Source: Brachionus rotundiformis (Eukaryota > Rotifera > Eurotatoria > Ploima > Brachionidae). From it: DNA of 64,000 nucleotides. Below, in pieces: positions 49,199-59,649 of this stretch. The stretch is taken from the NCBI GenBank assembly GCA_016802295.1, contig JAESIW010000137.1:6196439-6260438 (forward strand), written 5' to 3'. A program made the translations under genes and the position numbers. Within the stretch, counting starts at the first letter, position 1; each line of letters starts with the position of its first letter. Under the pieces are notes generated by a model, which saw only the letters and a program-made list of their open reading frames with translations, made no database searches and had not been told where the DNA came from.

Positions 49199-49962
49199 TT
49201 ACTTGAATTTTTTTACAAATTTATTCTCAACAAACAAATAGGTAACTATGTAGACAATAACCAGGGCCAATGTTAAAGCTGAGGTAAAGCTTGTAAACAG
49301 CTTGTAGCTATTGAACAACTGAGTGTTTTCCTTGAAGCATCCGGAGTCTGTTGGACACTTTTTGAAATAAATTTCCTCCTAAATAGATAAAATTTTAGCT
49401 TAATTGATTTACCATTTAGTGGAATAATTTTTACCTTTGATTGCTGGTTTATTATTTGCTCAAATTGAATTTGGGTATAGTTGAACAAGTGTTGCAAGTC
49501 GATTAGGATGCCTTCCAAGTCCGTGTCGGCCTCTTTTTCCAAATGGTCAAGAAAATTTTCAATTATCTTACTCTCGAAACTCTTTATTTCATTTAATAAA
49601 GTTTTTTTGCTCTCATTCTGTAAATTAAGAGATAAAATTATTCTTATAGATTTTTTTATTTAATTTTTTACATCCAAGCTGGACAAATTGGTTGCTGTAC
49701 CAAGGTAATTATTCATGCTGTTGATCATGTCTCGGATAAAAAACTCAAACGAGCTTGACCAACACGTTTCATCCGAGTACCCAGTGGTGCACCTTCGACT
49801 TAAATGATTTAACTTAATTAGGTGCATAGGGTGAGCAATTTGAGCTAATGATTACTTGCAATCGCTGGCTCTGTAATCAGTAAAGTTTGTTTCACCAAAG
49901 CTTCTACTGACAAAACAAAAGCATATTAATATAAATGATAAAATGCTTTGTCTAAGAGGCAT
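49199..49962 (-). CDS. Small single-pass membrane protein, unrecognised
   Basis: Reconstructed from four exons: 49856-49962, 49672-49798, 49435-49617 and 49199-49378. The introns are 57, 54 and 56 bp, all GT-AG, with consistent phases, giving 198 residues. An N-terminal signal peptide (MPLRQSILSFILICFCFVSRSFG) is followed by a short cysteine-rich segment (C at DCNRRC, ETCW), a charged helical middle (SKKTLLNEIKSFESKI, DHLEKEADTDLEGILIDL) that may form a coiled coil, two more cysteines (KKCPTDSGC), then a transmembrane helix (SALTLALVIVYIVTYLFV) and a short basic tail (ENKFVKKFK). Predicted type I topology with an extracellular domain of about 150 residues. I know no matching family. The exact intron structure and signals make it a convincing gene although the longest open frame is only 89 codons. 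Confidence 0.75.
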
Positions 49963-50627
49963 ATTTCATAACTTTTATTTACCAAGTTTAAGAAACGTCA
50001 AATGCTAATTTTCATATTTTTTATTAAAGAGAGTCTGTTTTATCAATGTTGAAGTTTGAATTCCAATTTAACTTTTATCTTATCAGCCTTAATTTATATC
50101 ACCCGTTTGTGTGTCCCAATAAGAATTTTACAATCATGCAGCTTTGTGCCTAATTGTCTAGTTACTATGATATTTGGTGTAGCGCAGAATTTAGTCTGTT
50201 CTAGTTGCTTTGGTCACGATTCTAGGCACAATTTTATTTTAACTTTATTAAATATTCAGCTATTAATTTATTTTTTTATTTAACAAAAAGTTAAATTTTA
50301 AGTTACATAATTTCCAGACTGCGCTATTTAATATGCCATATTTTTAATTAATATATTGTAATAATTTTCAAAGCTAGTAGTGCGTTTTATAATTTTTTGT
50401 CCGAAGTTGCTTTTAAATGTAAAATTTTTAAGAATAAATTATGGATTATTCTCCACAATTTCTGGTATAGCTATGGCATAAATACAAAAATCAGACATAT
50501 GCACGCAAATAAATAAAAATCAATAATCTAACAAAGATACCTAGTTTAATTTTGTTTTTGGAAGTTTTTTCCTATTAATAAAAGATTTTTTAACCAAAAA
50601 ATGGCTTAAATATTTTTAAAATTTACT

Positions 50628-50863
50628 TTAACACTCAAACACTTTAAGCTTTTTGGACCCGTTGAGTTAACTTATCTTTTTAATTTTTATTCCATCAAAA
50701 TAGGTAAATTTTGCAATAAAAATAAATTGATTTTAATATTTTTTTATTTTAATTGTTAGATTGCAAAAAAAATTTAGAAAAATCATTACATTTATTTAAC
50801 TAAATACAAATAAGATATAAACTATATAGAGCTGAAAAAAGTCCTTCGGTTTTTGAGTGTTAA
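50628..50863. mobile_element. PiggyBac-like MITE
   Basis: 236 bp bounded by TTAA on both sides. Left end TTAACACTCAAACACTTTAA; right end, inverted, TTAACACTCAAAAACCGAAG. It shares the TTAACACT start with the elements at 27411 and 42979 but has a different interior. No coding capacity. Confidence 0.75.
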
Positions 50864-51159
50864 GAAAGATAGCATGAAAATTAGGCATTAGTAGATTAAA
50901 ATTTATAATTTTTTTTAATTTGAATAAAATTTTGCAATGATAATTTGATTAGTACCAAATGCTATTTACCAAAGTTATACTTGCATTCTGTTGTACTTTA
51001 TAATGTAATCTGTGATCAGTTATTTGGACAAATAATTGGCAAAATTTTTATTTCATGACTTAAATTTTACTTCATTTTAAAATTTTAACTTATAAAAATT
51101 TAATTTAATTTTTTTTATACATTATTCCTTTACAATTTAATTAAAATTTTAAATTATAA

Positions 51160-51640
51160 ATTAGCTTGCGTCAAGAAAGGAGCCTAAAATCTTGGTACAA
51201 GCCAAATATGAAGGATGATTCCACTCGTTAATGAAGAAGTTAACTCGCTGCTGACATTTGGTCGTGACTTGGCCAGAAAGTCTTCTTCTGTGTCCCCTAA
51301 TATTACCAGCTGGTCCTGCTCGCGAGAGAGAGCTGCAGTGTTCCATAAGTTTCACCCAGCGTACAGTGATGACTCCAAGGTAGAATTTGAACAGTTGGAT
51401 CATATCTCCTCTCATTCGGCGCTCGTGAAGTGTCGCGAGTCCTAAGACAGCAAGGCGATCTGCATAGCTCCAGTTTCTGTATCTGCTCACTAGCTTAGTG
51501 GCCCTTCGTTGTACAGATTCGAGGATTTTGATGTCCTTTTTGCTGTAAGGAGACCAGACTGCTGCAGCGTACTCCAGGTGGGGTCTGACGAAGGCACAGT
51601 AGAAAATCCTGCACGTATCGATGGTCCAATACCTGAAAGT
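51160..51640 (-). mobile_element. LINE (CR1-like) ORF2 C-terminal remnant
   Basis: The minus strand reads FYCAFVRPHLEYAAAVWSPY, then SKKDIKILESVQRRATKLVS, then RNWSYADRLAVLGLATLHER and RRMRGDMIQLFKF, ending WNHPSYLA...ILGSFLD. This is the least decayed LINE coding segment in the window and is much more GC-rich than the CR1-like copies with triplet tails, so it probably belongs to a different, younger family. Confidence 0.85.
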
Positions 51641-53002
51641 TCTCTCAGTCCTTTGTTTTTAAAAATGTTAATTATTGAATTTAAAACTTTTAAAAACGAA
51701 TTAATATTTTAAATTAATTCGATTCTGAAAATTTTATCTTGGAAAACAACCATTTTATTAATGAAAAAATTATTTTTAACCACAAGTAGATTGGCTATAC
51801 ATTGTATAATTAATCATAAGATAGAACGATTTGGAAATTTTTTCTAAAAATTAAATTTTTAATCATAAACAAAACACAATTGATCAAAAAACTTTTTCGA
51901 CAGCCTTACTCATTTAGAATCCAATGTTCTTGATCAGACTAGTGTAAGTGATAATGAAATTTAAGCTTAAGCTTTGGTCAAAATTTTACTTGTTTGCTTA
52001 AATACTTTGTCGTTAGTTTTTGATAATAATTTTATATATTTAATTGTTTAATTTATTTAATAAATTTTTTTTAAATGCGTCTTTGCTAAATTTTTATTTT
52101 ACCAAACATAGAAATAAGTACACCTCATGGTATGACCAGTAATCAGTTTATTATTGAAATTACTTTGTTTAAATTAAAAATTGAGAAGTTTTCAATTAAT
52201 TTATTGTGTTACATTTATTTTAAAGTTATTAATTAATGGTTTTTTTTGCAAGATTAAAATTTTTTTAGTCTTTAAATTTTTAAAATTTATAATAAAATGA
52301 ATGCGATAAAGAAAATTAATTTTTGACATTTCATATTTATCTGTAAAATCCCTATACCTGCTACAAACGAGGTTAAAATCCCAATTCTAGGCATTCTAGA
52401 TTTGCTTTTTATTACATAATCTTTTAATTAAAAACGTAATTCATTATTCATTATCATGAGAAAAAATTTTAGCTAATTAATTTTACTTAAGTCATGCGAC
52501 AAATATTTTTGAAGATGATGAAAATTAAATTCAAAATTAATAACAGAAAATTGTATATTTTTTTGAAAAAAATTTGGCTTCAATCTAATCTAGATCTAGA
52601 TAAGATTATGTTTTATTCAAAGAAATTATCTAAAATTAAAATTATGAAAATGTTTCTAATTGCTAATCATGTTAAATAAACTTTTAAAATAATAATCAGC
52701 TTACTCATCTAAAATGAATAAATTATTTTTTACATATAAATAAACTAAAATGAAAATGAATTGTTTATAAATGATCCGTCTCAATCGAATGAATACCTTT
52801 TTTGACCAATTTGGCAAAACGAATAAACTTTGCCAATAAAAAAAATATACAATCTCTTAATTTATTAGATAGACAACAAAAGAAAATAATAAAACTAATT
52901 CAAATATTTTATTTGGTAAAGTAATTGAAGCAAAAAAGAAAGATTATGATTCTAATGTATCAAGTATGTTAAATTGGCAAAATAGACCAATTTCAATGCT
53001 TA

Positions 53003-53874
53003 TTAGTCATCATCAGCATCATTATCTTGGATCTGATTCTCAGCTATTTGACTTTCGTCCACTTGATTATTTTTAAAGTGAGCCAAGTCCAACGTTTTAA
53101 TGTCATTCCAGTCAATACGAGGAACACTAAACTGTTCTGGGTTGACCCATGGCATGAAACCAGGATTATGCTTGGCCTTCCATTTTTCATATTTTAAGCC
53201 TGCTTTGTAGATTTTTTTCATAAATTTAGGTGCTATTACTCTGGTGGTCGAGTTGACCACCCATACTGGAAACGAACCACCAGGATCCGACTGTGTCACA
53301 TAGTACAAAATGCACGAGTTGGCCGATGTAGGTTTTATCAGCGTGGCTGTTATAAATGACACTCCTCTTACATAGCCTTTTTTTGGCGGATATTTCTTTA
53401 TTAAATTTAATAAAAATAAAAAAAAATTTGATTAATTTATTTTTATTATACTGCATGATTAACTGAATGATTGAAGAGTATCTTATCATCATTTTCCCCT
53501 AAATCAAGCCAACACCGTTGTGTCACAAAATCTCGGTTTTTGAACGGCTTTGGGGATTTGATGGCATAGTAGCCTATGTTGCTGCAAGGTGAGATGTAAC
53601 AAATGTCATGGCAAGTGTCCAATTTGGTGTCCCATTGTTTCCTGTACTCATCGTCCTGGATAACGTTGTAGATGACTGAGGCTGACACGTCACTGAATTC
53701 AGCGCGGGCTCGTATCATTTTAAATGGTGAAAGCTCGTTTTGTTTGGTCCATATTTTCACTTTGTCTTTGGTGTAATCAATCGTCCACTCGTGGTCACTT
53801 TCGCACAGCTCCCTCATGCACTCATAGTCCTTGTCAGTGGGCAATTTTACTTCTCCTAAATTGAACATTATCAA
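53003..53874 (-). CDS. STARD10: START-domain phospholipid-transfer protein, STARD10 type
   Basis: Cytosolic START proteins of the PCTP subgroup carry phosphatidylcholine and phosphatidylethanolamine between membranes. Exons 53452-53874 and 53003-53395 are joined over a 56 bp GT-AG intron (HSVNHA/KYPPKKGYVRGV), giving 271 residues against about 290 in vertebrate STARD10. Family landmarks: VYDVL-like IYNVIQDDEYRKQWD, DICYISPCSNIGYYAIKSPK, NRDFVTQRCW, SCILYYVTQSDPGGS, FPVWVVNSTTRVIAPKFMKK and YKAGLKYEKWKAKHNP. The 'DPGGS..WVVN' block and the C-terminal 'PWVNPEQ' separate it from PCTP and from STARD2/7. The tail is acidic but lacks the serine phosphorylated in mammals. An AATAAA on the minus strand at 52908-52913 could be the poly(A) signal. 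Confidence 0.9.
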
Positions 53875-54880
53875 CTTGTGCCCAAGTTTAATTTAAACAA
53901 ATAATTTATAATTTATTTAATTAACTAATTTCTACGTGTGAGTTCTAGTTTTCTATTTTTTTTATTTTCTATTATGATTTTTATGAAACAAATTTTCCTC
54001 TTTTTTATATTAGATGTTTTGGGAATAATTTTACAATAAAAAAAATTAAAAAATCAAAAAGAATTTAATTTTTAAAAATTCAATAAAAAAAAGATTCTAA
54101 ATATTTGCACTACCAAATTGTTCATCATTATTTTCGTCATCACTTAAGTTTTTATATATATTTCATCTTAAACTCGTCATGAACATAAATCAAAATATAA
54201 TTCAATAAAATACGTAGACATATTTTTATTTTAATTCTTACTTTTTCAAATCATTTATTTATTTTACTAAAATAAATGAAATTAAAACTTATTATTTAGC
54301 ATATGTCTTTATTTTTAATATTAGTAATTAGCTTATGGTCACCTGTTTTTATGATTTTAAATGATTAGCAGTCTTGGAATTATTGAATGTGTCATTTGTG
54401 AGTCAGTTTATTAATCGAAGCCTCTAATCAAATTAATCAAAATCAAAAATCAATCTTTTATTGTTATAATTTACCATCATTTTTTATAAAACTATGAGAG
54501 AAAAAATATTAAAAAATCCAAAGTCTAATTATCTAGTTTTTGTATATCTTTTAATCATATTATGAAGGCGAATAGTTAAATATAAATAAAGTTTTATACT
54601 AGATAGTATTATATAGATATCTGACAACATTAAATTCAAGTTTGCTAGCAAAATCTTTATAAATTAAATTGATATTGAAAACATTGATCTGTTGATCAAA
54701 AATAATAGGTCTACCCAGTCAGCACATGCAAAAATTGTTTCAACACATCCTTAAGATCTAACAAACACATTATACTTAAAAACACATTTAGCAGTGTTGT
54801 ACACACTTTCTTAGTAATTGGAGCCCAAATTTTTACCACATAACTAACTTTTATTAACTTGACAAACAATTTCTACTATA
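53875..54880. other. Spacer, no feature seen
   Basis: AT-rich sequence upstream of STARD10. No coding segment or repeat could be supported. Confidence 0.5.
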
Positions 54881-54902
54881 GACCCCTCTTAGTTCCTTAC
54901 AA

Positions 54903-54981
54903 TATGGCTGTAATTTTATACTTATAAACCTTTCTTGTTTAAGAAATGGGTGTTATTAGCTTTCCACTTCAAGTATATCGG
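54903..54981 (+). repeat. Dispersed conserved segment, copy 1
   Basis: It matches the reverse complement of 60191-60269. The ~50 bases from TTTCTTGTTTAAGAAATGGG to CAAGTATATCGG are identical. They contain a splice-acceptor-like TTTCTTGTTTAAG before ATG GGT GTT ATT AGC. Confidence 0.75.
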
Positions 54982-55397
54982 AACGGGCCTACATCAGCTT
55001 GACCGACTTATGACCAAAAATGTCCTCGAAGTTTTGAATATTACCAATTTTAGATATACACATATTCTGATGTCAAATTTAAATGCTGATTAATATGAGT
55101 CATAGACCATTTCTCTATCATATTCGGTTCGAAAAAAATTGCTCTAATTTTTAACATTAATTGCATAGTAACATTGGATCTAAATATAATTTAACACAGT
55201 CATAGATCAGAAATAAGCTTTAAATGCATATATTAAATTTGTGGATATCACTTTTTGTTTGACCAAGGAGTTCTAAATAAACCAAAATTTTGTATATAAT
55301 TCTAATTCTTAGGAATGTATTAACCTAAATGCTTAAATTAAAATATTTAAAAAGTATCCTTAATTCAAAGGTAAATAACTCTGGTTTCTAAATTAAT

Positions 55398-55846
55398 AGG
55401 ACTAAGAGGTGGTTCTGTGAATTTTTGAAATTAAATCAACTAAATTATGTATTAATTTTAGAATTTTTTATTTTTTATATTTTAAACCTTTAAAATACAT
55501 TATTTTGTAACAATTATTAATTATTATCAAAAAATTTCATCTATTTATGACAATAAAATCCTTTAGCTTCTTCAACCTTTCTAACCGTACTGGTAAAAGA
55601 ATCAAGGACTAAGAGGTGGTTCTGTGAATTTTTGAAATTAAATCAACTAAATTATGTATTAGTTTTAGAATTTTTTATTTTTTATATTTTAAACCTTTAA
55701 AATACATTATTTTGTTTCAATTATTAAAATAACTAATTCTTTTTATTTTTTTATTTATCAATTATTTTCAAAAAATTTTATCTATTTGTGACAATAAAAT
55801 CCTTTAGCTTCTTCAACCTTTCTAACCGTACTGGTAAAAGAATCAA
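55398..55846. repeat. Tandem duplication of a transposon end (207 and 242 bp units)
   Basis: Unit 1 is 55398-55604 and unit 2 is 55605-55846. Both start AGGACTAAGAGGTGGTTCTG and end TGGTAAAAGAATCAA. Unit 2 has about 35 extra AT-rich bases. The right end of each unit is the last ~20 codons of the transposase remnant that follows. Confidence 0.9.
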
Positions 55847-56352
55847 CGGCTATTTTGATTTCTACAGTCGGTATTTTGCTTATTGCTCTCTTGATTTCTT
55901 TTTTAAATGTATAACGATTTGAAAAATTACTGCAATTCATTTTGGTAACAACTGCGTTCCATAAAATAAAATTCTCATAGATTTAGGTCAGGTGAATTGG
56001 GCGGCCATTTGTCTTTTTTTATAAATTTAAAGTGATAATTCTCAAAATATCTCTGGCTGATTTTTGCTGTGTGAGGTGATGCATCAACTTGCTGGTAAGG
56101 CCACTTTGTCCCTTCGAACAGAACAAGTTCCCCTTTCTCTTGGCAAATGGTAAAATTCTCCTACGATAAAATTTTGAATCAATTGAATCCCCTTTATTTA
56201 ATAAATTTTAGCCATATTTTTTTTTACTAAATTCAAAATATTTAATAATTAAAAAAATTTCACCTTGTTCAACAAAATAGCGGCTTGTGGCCCCATGTTC
56301 AGTCAAACCGATCCAAACCATTAGGGAGGATTTGGCTTTAAATGTCACTTTT
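55790..56352 (-). pseudogene. Broken Tc1/mariner-type transposase, C-terminal half
   Basis: The minus strand reads SSLMVWIGLTEHGATSRYFV, an AT-rich interruption, ENFTICQEKGELVLFEGTKW, then PYQQVDASPHTA, KDKWPPNSPDLN, a frameshift, YENFILWNAVVTK, ending EEAKGFYCHK and stop. The D of QVDASPHT and the E of LYEN are the second and third catalytic residues of a DDE transposase, about 36-37 residues apart. The first half, with the first D, is missing. The element is dead and its 3' end is tandemly duplicated. Confidence 0.8.
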
Positions 56353-56489
56353 TGTTTATATTATATTAATTAGAATTTAGTGAAATTTTATTGATTAAAA
56401 ATAATCAAAAAATAATTAAATGTTGGTTATGTTTAATTTTGTCTATAAAAGAAAGTATTTTGAATGATTTAAAAGCCAAAATGCTGTCT

Positions 56490-56562
56490 AAGGTGGTGTA
56501 TTGCCAAAGAAAGCTGAAAATAAACCAAGTGCTATAAATTCATCAAGATGCTTAAGACAAAT
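56490..56562 (+). pseudogene. Truncated histone H2A pseudogene (3' end only)
   Basis: AAGGTGGTGTATTGCC, then AAAGAAAGCTGAA and CCAAGTGC, then TATAAATTCATCAAGATG match the last codons and start of the 3'UTR of the H2A gene at 57791. Two deletions are visible. The larger, 24 bp, lies between two copies of TTGCC in the intact gene. No promoter or start is present. Confidence 0.8.
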
Positions 56563-57015
56563 TAAAAACAAACAACTGTTTTTTATAAAAGCCAATAAAT
56601 AAATAAGCCGAAAAATTCATATTAAAACTTTTAATAAAAGATAATCATCTATTCAATGGTTTTTTGTATTTAAAAAGTATTTTAAATATATTTTGATTTT
56701 AATAGAAATTATATTAAAGGATGTTAATCTTAAGATTTTTTATTTTCTATCACTGATCTGGTTTACCACTGGGCCAGTTCCTCGACCAATGTAGGGGCCG
56801 TTGAAATCCATTTTTAATAATTTGTGTTTTTTAAGAGAATTAATAAGAATTTTTCGTATTAATATTACATATAGTTTTAGGTTAAATTCCCAAAGATATA
56901 ATTAAATATTTTTGAATCTTAATATTAATAAATATTATGGTTTATTGAGAAGAAATATGGTTCTATATGATAAAATTTTAGTATAAAAAATTGCTTTAAT
57001 TTTTAAGTTTTAATT

Positions 57016-57040
57016 GGCCTTGAAAAAGGCCGGGGGTTTT
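57016..57040 (-). terminator. Histone 3' stem-loop of H2B
   Basis: Minus strand: AAAACCCCC followed by GGCCTT-TTTC-AAGGCC, a 6 bp stem with a 4-base loop, at 57016-57031. It is the expected SLBP target of replication-dependent histone mRNA, 34 bp past the stop codon. Confidence 0.9.
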
Positions 57041-57064
57041 ACTCATTATCTATTGAGAGATAAT

Positions 57065-57433
57065 TTATTTTGAACTAGTGTATTTGGTTACAGCCTTGGT
57101 ACCTTCGCTGACTGCATGCTTGGCTAATTCACCAGGCAAGAGAAGTCTAACTGAAGTTTGAATTTCACGACTTGAAATGGTCGAACGACCATTGTGAGTG
57201 GACAGCTTGGAAGCTTCAGAGGCTATTCTCTCAAATATGTCGTTGACAAAAGAGTTCATGATGCTCATGGCTTTGCTTGAGATGCCAGTGTCTGGATGAA
57301 CTTGTTTCAATACTTTGTAGATGTACACTGAGTATGTTTCCTTCCTTTTCTTCTTTCGTTTGCCTTCTCCTTTGGCTCCTTTGACTGGTTTTACAGCTTT
57401 TTTGGCTCCTTTGCTTGGTGTCTTTGGTGGCAT
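57065..57433 (-). CDS. H2B: Histone H2B
   Basis: Core nucleosome histone that pairs with H2A. 122 residues, intronless. The basic N-terminal tail (MPPKTPSKGAKKAVKP, KRKKKRKETY) leads into the histone fold YIYKVLKQVHPDTGISSKAM, SIMNSFVNDIFERIASEASK and STISSREIQTSVRLLLPGEL, and the usual C-terminal helix KHAVSEGTKAVTKYTSSK containing the lysine normally ubiquitinated. It is transcribed away from H2A with 357 bp between the two start codons, and ends in a histone stem-loop, so it is a replication-dependent gene. Minor changes from the common animal sequence include HNGRSTIS where most have YNKRSTIT. Confidence 0.98.
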   Translation of the reverse strand: MPPKTPSKGAKKAVKPVKGAKGEGKRKKKRKETYSVYIYKVLKQVHPDTGISSKAMSIMNSFVNDIFERIASEASKLSTHNGRSTISSREIQTSVRLLLPGELAKHAVSEGTKAVTKYTSSK

Positions 57434-57790
57434 TGTTTTTCTCTTTACTTAACTTTATAAATTTTAACTTTAACCTAACCAAACAAATTGGTCAATGATA
57501 TTTAATTTAAAATTTGTAAACGTAAATATTATGAACAAAATAGTTCATGAGTTAAAGGTTAAAATGAGAATATATTTTTTATATTTTTATAAAGAGGCGG
57601 AAATAATTTTTGAATCCAATCATACAAAAATATGTTTATAATTGGTTGATATTTTCTTCCGCAGTTAAATTGTGAATAATTAAATATATGTTATATTATT
57701 TGATAAATAAAGAAATAAAATCCTTGTTTGTTGAATAAAATAAAATAAGTTAAGAATTCTTTACAATAAATTTAATTCAATTAATCAAAA
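57434..57790. promoter_or_regulatory. Shared divergent promoter of H2B and H2A
   Basis: 357 bp between the two ATGs. CCAAT boxes occur at 57487-57491 (as ATTGG), 57616-57620 (CCAAT) and 57641-57645 (ATTGG). CCAAT motifs are usual in histone promoters and here could serve both directions. TATA-like AT-rich runs flank both starts but cannot be told from background. Confidence 0.55.
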
Positions 57791-58180
57791 ATGTCAGGAC
57801 GAGGCAAAGGAGGAAAAGTCAGAGCTAAAGGAAAGACAAGATCGTCAAGAGCTGGTCTCCAGTTTCCAGTTGGTCGTATTCACAGACTTTTGCGTAAAGG
57901 CCACTATGCCGAAAGAGTTGGTGCTGGTGCTCCAGTTTACTTGGCTGCCGTACTCGAGTACTTAAGTGCTGAGATTCTCGAGTTGGCCGGCAACGCTGCC
58001 AGAGACAATAAAAAGACCAGAATCATACCACGTCACTTACAATTGGCCATCAGAAATGACGAAGAATTGAACAAACTGCTTGCTGGAGTTACAATCGCCC
58101 AAGGTGGTGTATTGCCTAATATTCAATCAATTCTTTTGCCAAAGAAAGCCGAAGATGGTCCAAGTGCAAAAGCAGAATAA
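57791..58180 (+). CDS. H2A: Histone H2A, canonical
   Basis: Core nucleosome histone. 129 residues, intronless. [20 protein letters not shown] tail, fold LQFPVGRIHRLLRKGHYAER, docking region GGVLPNIQSILLPKK. The acidic-patch residues are present (YLSAEILELAGN and NDEELNK). The C-terminus ends KAEDGPSAKAE and lacks the SQ motif of H2A.X, so this is canonical H2A. Canonical H2A argues against a bdelloid rotifer, a group reported to lack it. It is divergent from H2B and followed 37 bp after the stop by a histone stem-loop. A truncated duplicate of its 3' end lies at 56490. Confidence 0.98.
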   Translation: MSGRGKGGKVRAKGKTRSSRAGLQFPVGRIHRLLRKGHYAERVGAGAPVYLAAVLEYLSAEILELAGNAARDNKKTRIIPRHLQLAIRNDEELNKLLAGVTIAQGGVLPNIQSILLPKKAEDGPSAKAE

Positions 58181-58210
58181 ATTCATCAAGACGTTTTAAG
58201 CAAACTGTTA

Positions 58211-58233
58211 AACCCCCGGCCTTTATCAAGGCC
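58211..58233 (+). terminator. Histone 3' stem-loop of H2A
   Basis: AACCCCC followed by GGCCTT-TATC-AAGGCC (58218-58233). The loop has A at the second position instead of the usual T. Confidence 0.9.
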
Positions 58234-59289
58234 ATTTAAAACATAAAAATTTAAAGCAAAAATGTTCATTTTCTTAATTTTTTATTAATTGGCAAAAAAA
58301 TCAAATTAAGTACTCTAAACAAACATTTATTCCTTCTAAATGTATTCATAATTTTTTGTAATTTTGTATCTAAAGAATATTTTTACAATTGTCCATTGAA
58401 ATTATGGTTAAGAGCATATTGATAAGAAATAGCTGAATCAAATAAATTTTATAACAATTCAATAAATTTGCAACCAAAGAAATCTAAAAATATAAATTAA
58501 TATGATCAAATTACAAATATTTAAACTCTTATTTTGAATATCACATACATAAGATAATTGATTAGATAAATTTATTATTCAAATAGCTTTACGATTTAAA
58601 AAACACTATCAAAACTTTAATTATTATATGATACCAGAGTTCAACCATAATTTTATATAATTTAATTTATTAAGGATGTGAAATAATAAATTTTTGAGTT
58701 GGATAATTCTTCACGTATTTTCTACTGAGATTGTTTGGAAAAAAAGTATTAATGACTAATTAATTTAATTTATTAAGTCAATTGAGTGAAGCAAATTTAC
58801 TTGTATAAAAATTTGGTGAAAATCTCAAGAAAATTCATTCTTTTAATAATAATATATTTTTTAATTCAAGTGATTATTAAATATTCTGTTAAATATTAAA
58901 TGGAAACTTATCAATTAGGAATAAATTATCAACATTAAATTTCTTGATTGCTTAATTTTTAAATAAACACTTAATTTTTTTAAGTTTTGATGGTTAACAA
59001 CGAAAAGTTACCAAGTTACCATAAAAACTACAATTAAATCTAACCTTTTGAAGTGACCTTACAAGACCTTCATTTTTAATTTTTTTTAAGCTATAACAAA
59101 AATAAAGATGGACAAAAATTAAAATTATGCACAATATTAATTATGATATGATTGGATTTTGAGCAAAGTAAAGGTCAAATAATTAGATTTTATTTATGAT
59201 CAGTATAAAGTTATTATAAATAATATAGAACATAATGGTAGTGTATCATTTTATTAAATTAGTTAGTTAAATAAACAAGCAATCAAAAA
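58234..59289. other. Spacer between H2A and H4
   Basis: About 1 kb of AT-rich sequence. No H3 or H1 gene or fragment was found. A TATAAAG at 59203-59209 lies 81 bp before the H4 ATG and may be its TATA box. Confidence 0.5.
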
Positions 59290-59601
59290 ATGTCTGGTCG
59301 TGGTAAAGGAGGAAAAGGTCTTGGAAAAGGAGGTGCCAAAAGACACAGAAAAGTCTTGAGAGACAACATCCAAGGAATTACCAAGCCTGCAATCAGAAGA
59401 TTAGCTAGAAGAGGAGGTGTCAAGCGTTTGTCTGGCCTAGTTTACGAGGAAACACGTGGTGTACTCAAGGTTTTCTTGGAAAATGTGATCCGAGATGCAG
59501 TCACCTATACAGAACATGCCAAGCGCAAAACAGTCACTGCAATGGACGTGGTTTATGCCTTGAAGAGACAAGGTAGAACTCTTTATGGATTTGGTGGTTA
59601 G
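59290..59601 (+). CDS. H4: Histone H4
   Basis: Core nucleosome histone. 103 residues including Met, intronless, full length. Tail [20 protein letters not shown] with the acetylated lysines intact; fold [21 protein letters not shown]-terminus [12 protein letters not shown]. Two conservative changes from the near-invariant animal sequence lie in helix 1 and the following loop: RLSGLVYEE instead of RISGLIYEE (I46L, I50V, numbered without Met). It is followed by a histone stem-loop. Confidence 0.98.
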
Positions 59602-59626
59602 AGCATCTAACTCATCTCAGTTTTAA

Positions 59627-59649
59627 AACCCCCGGCCCTTTTCAGGACC
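59627..59649 (+). terminator. Histone 3' stem-loop of H4
   Basis: AAACCCCC followed by GGCCCT-TTTC-AGGACC (59634-59649), then ACAC. Third base pair is a C/A mismatch, unlike the perfect stems of H2A and H2B. Confidence 0.85.

Larger units (their letters stand above)
49963..53002. other. Spacer between the small membrane protein and STARD10
   Basis: AT-rich. It holds a piggyBac-like MITE (50628-50863) and a LINE tail (51160-51640). The rest has no supported feature. A 61-codon lysine/isoleucine frame at 52494 looks like random AT-rich sequence. Confidence 0.5.

Noticed and set aside
52494..52679. 61-codon lysine/isoleucine-rich frame
   Set aside because: Composition typical of translated AT-rich DNA, no signals, no recognisable domain. 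The frames at 24719 and 41541 were rejected on the same grounds.
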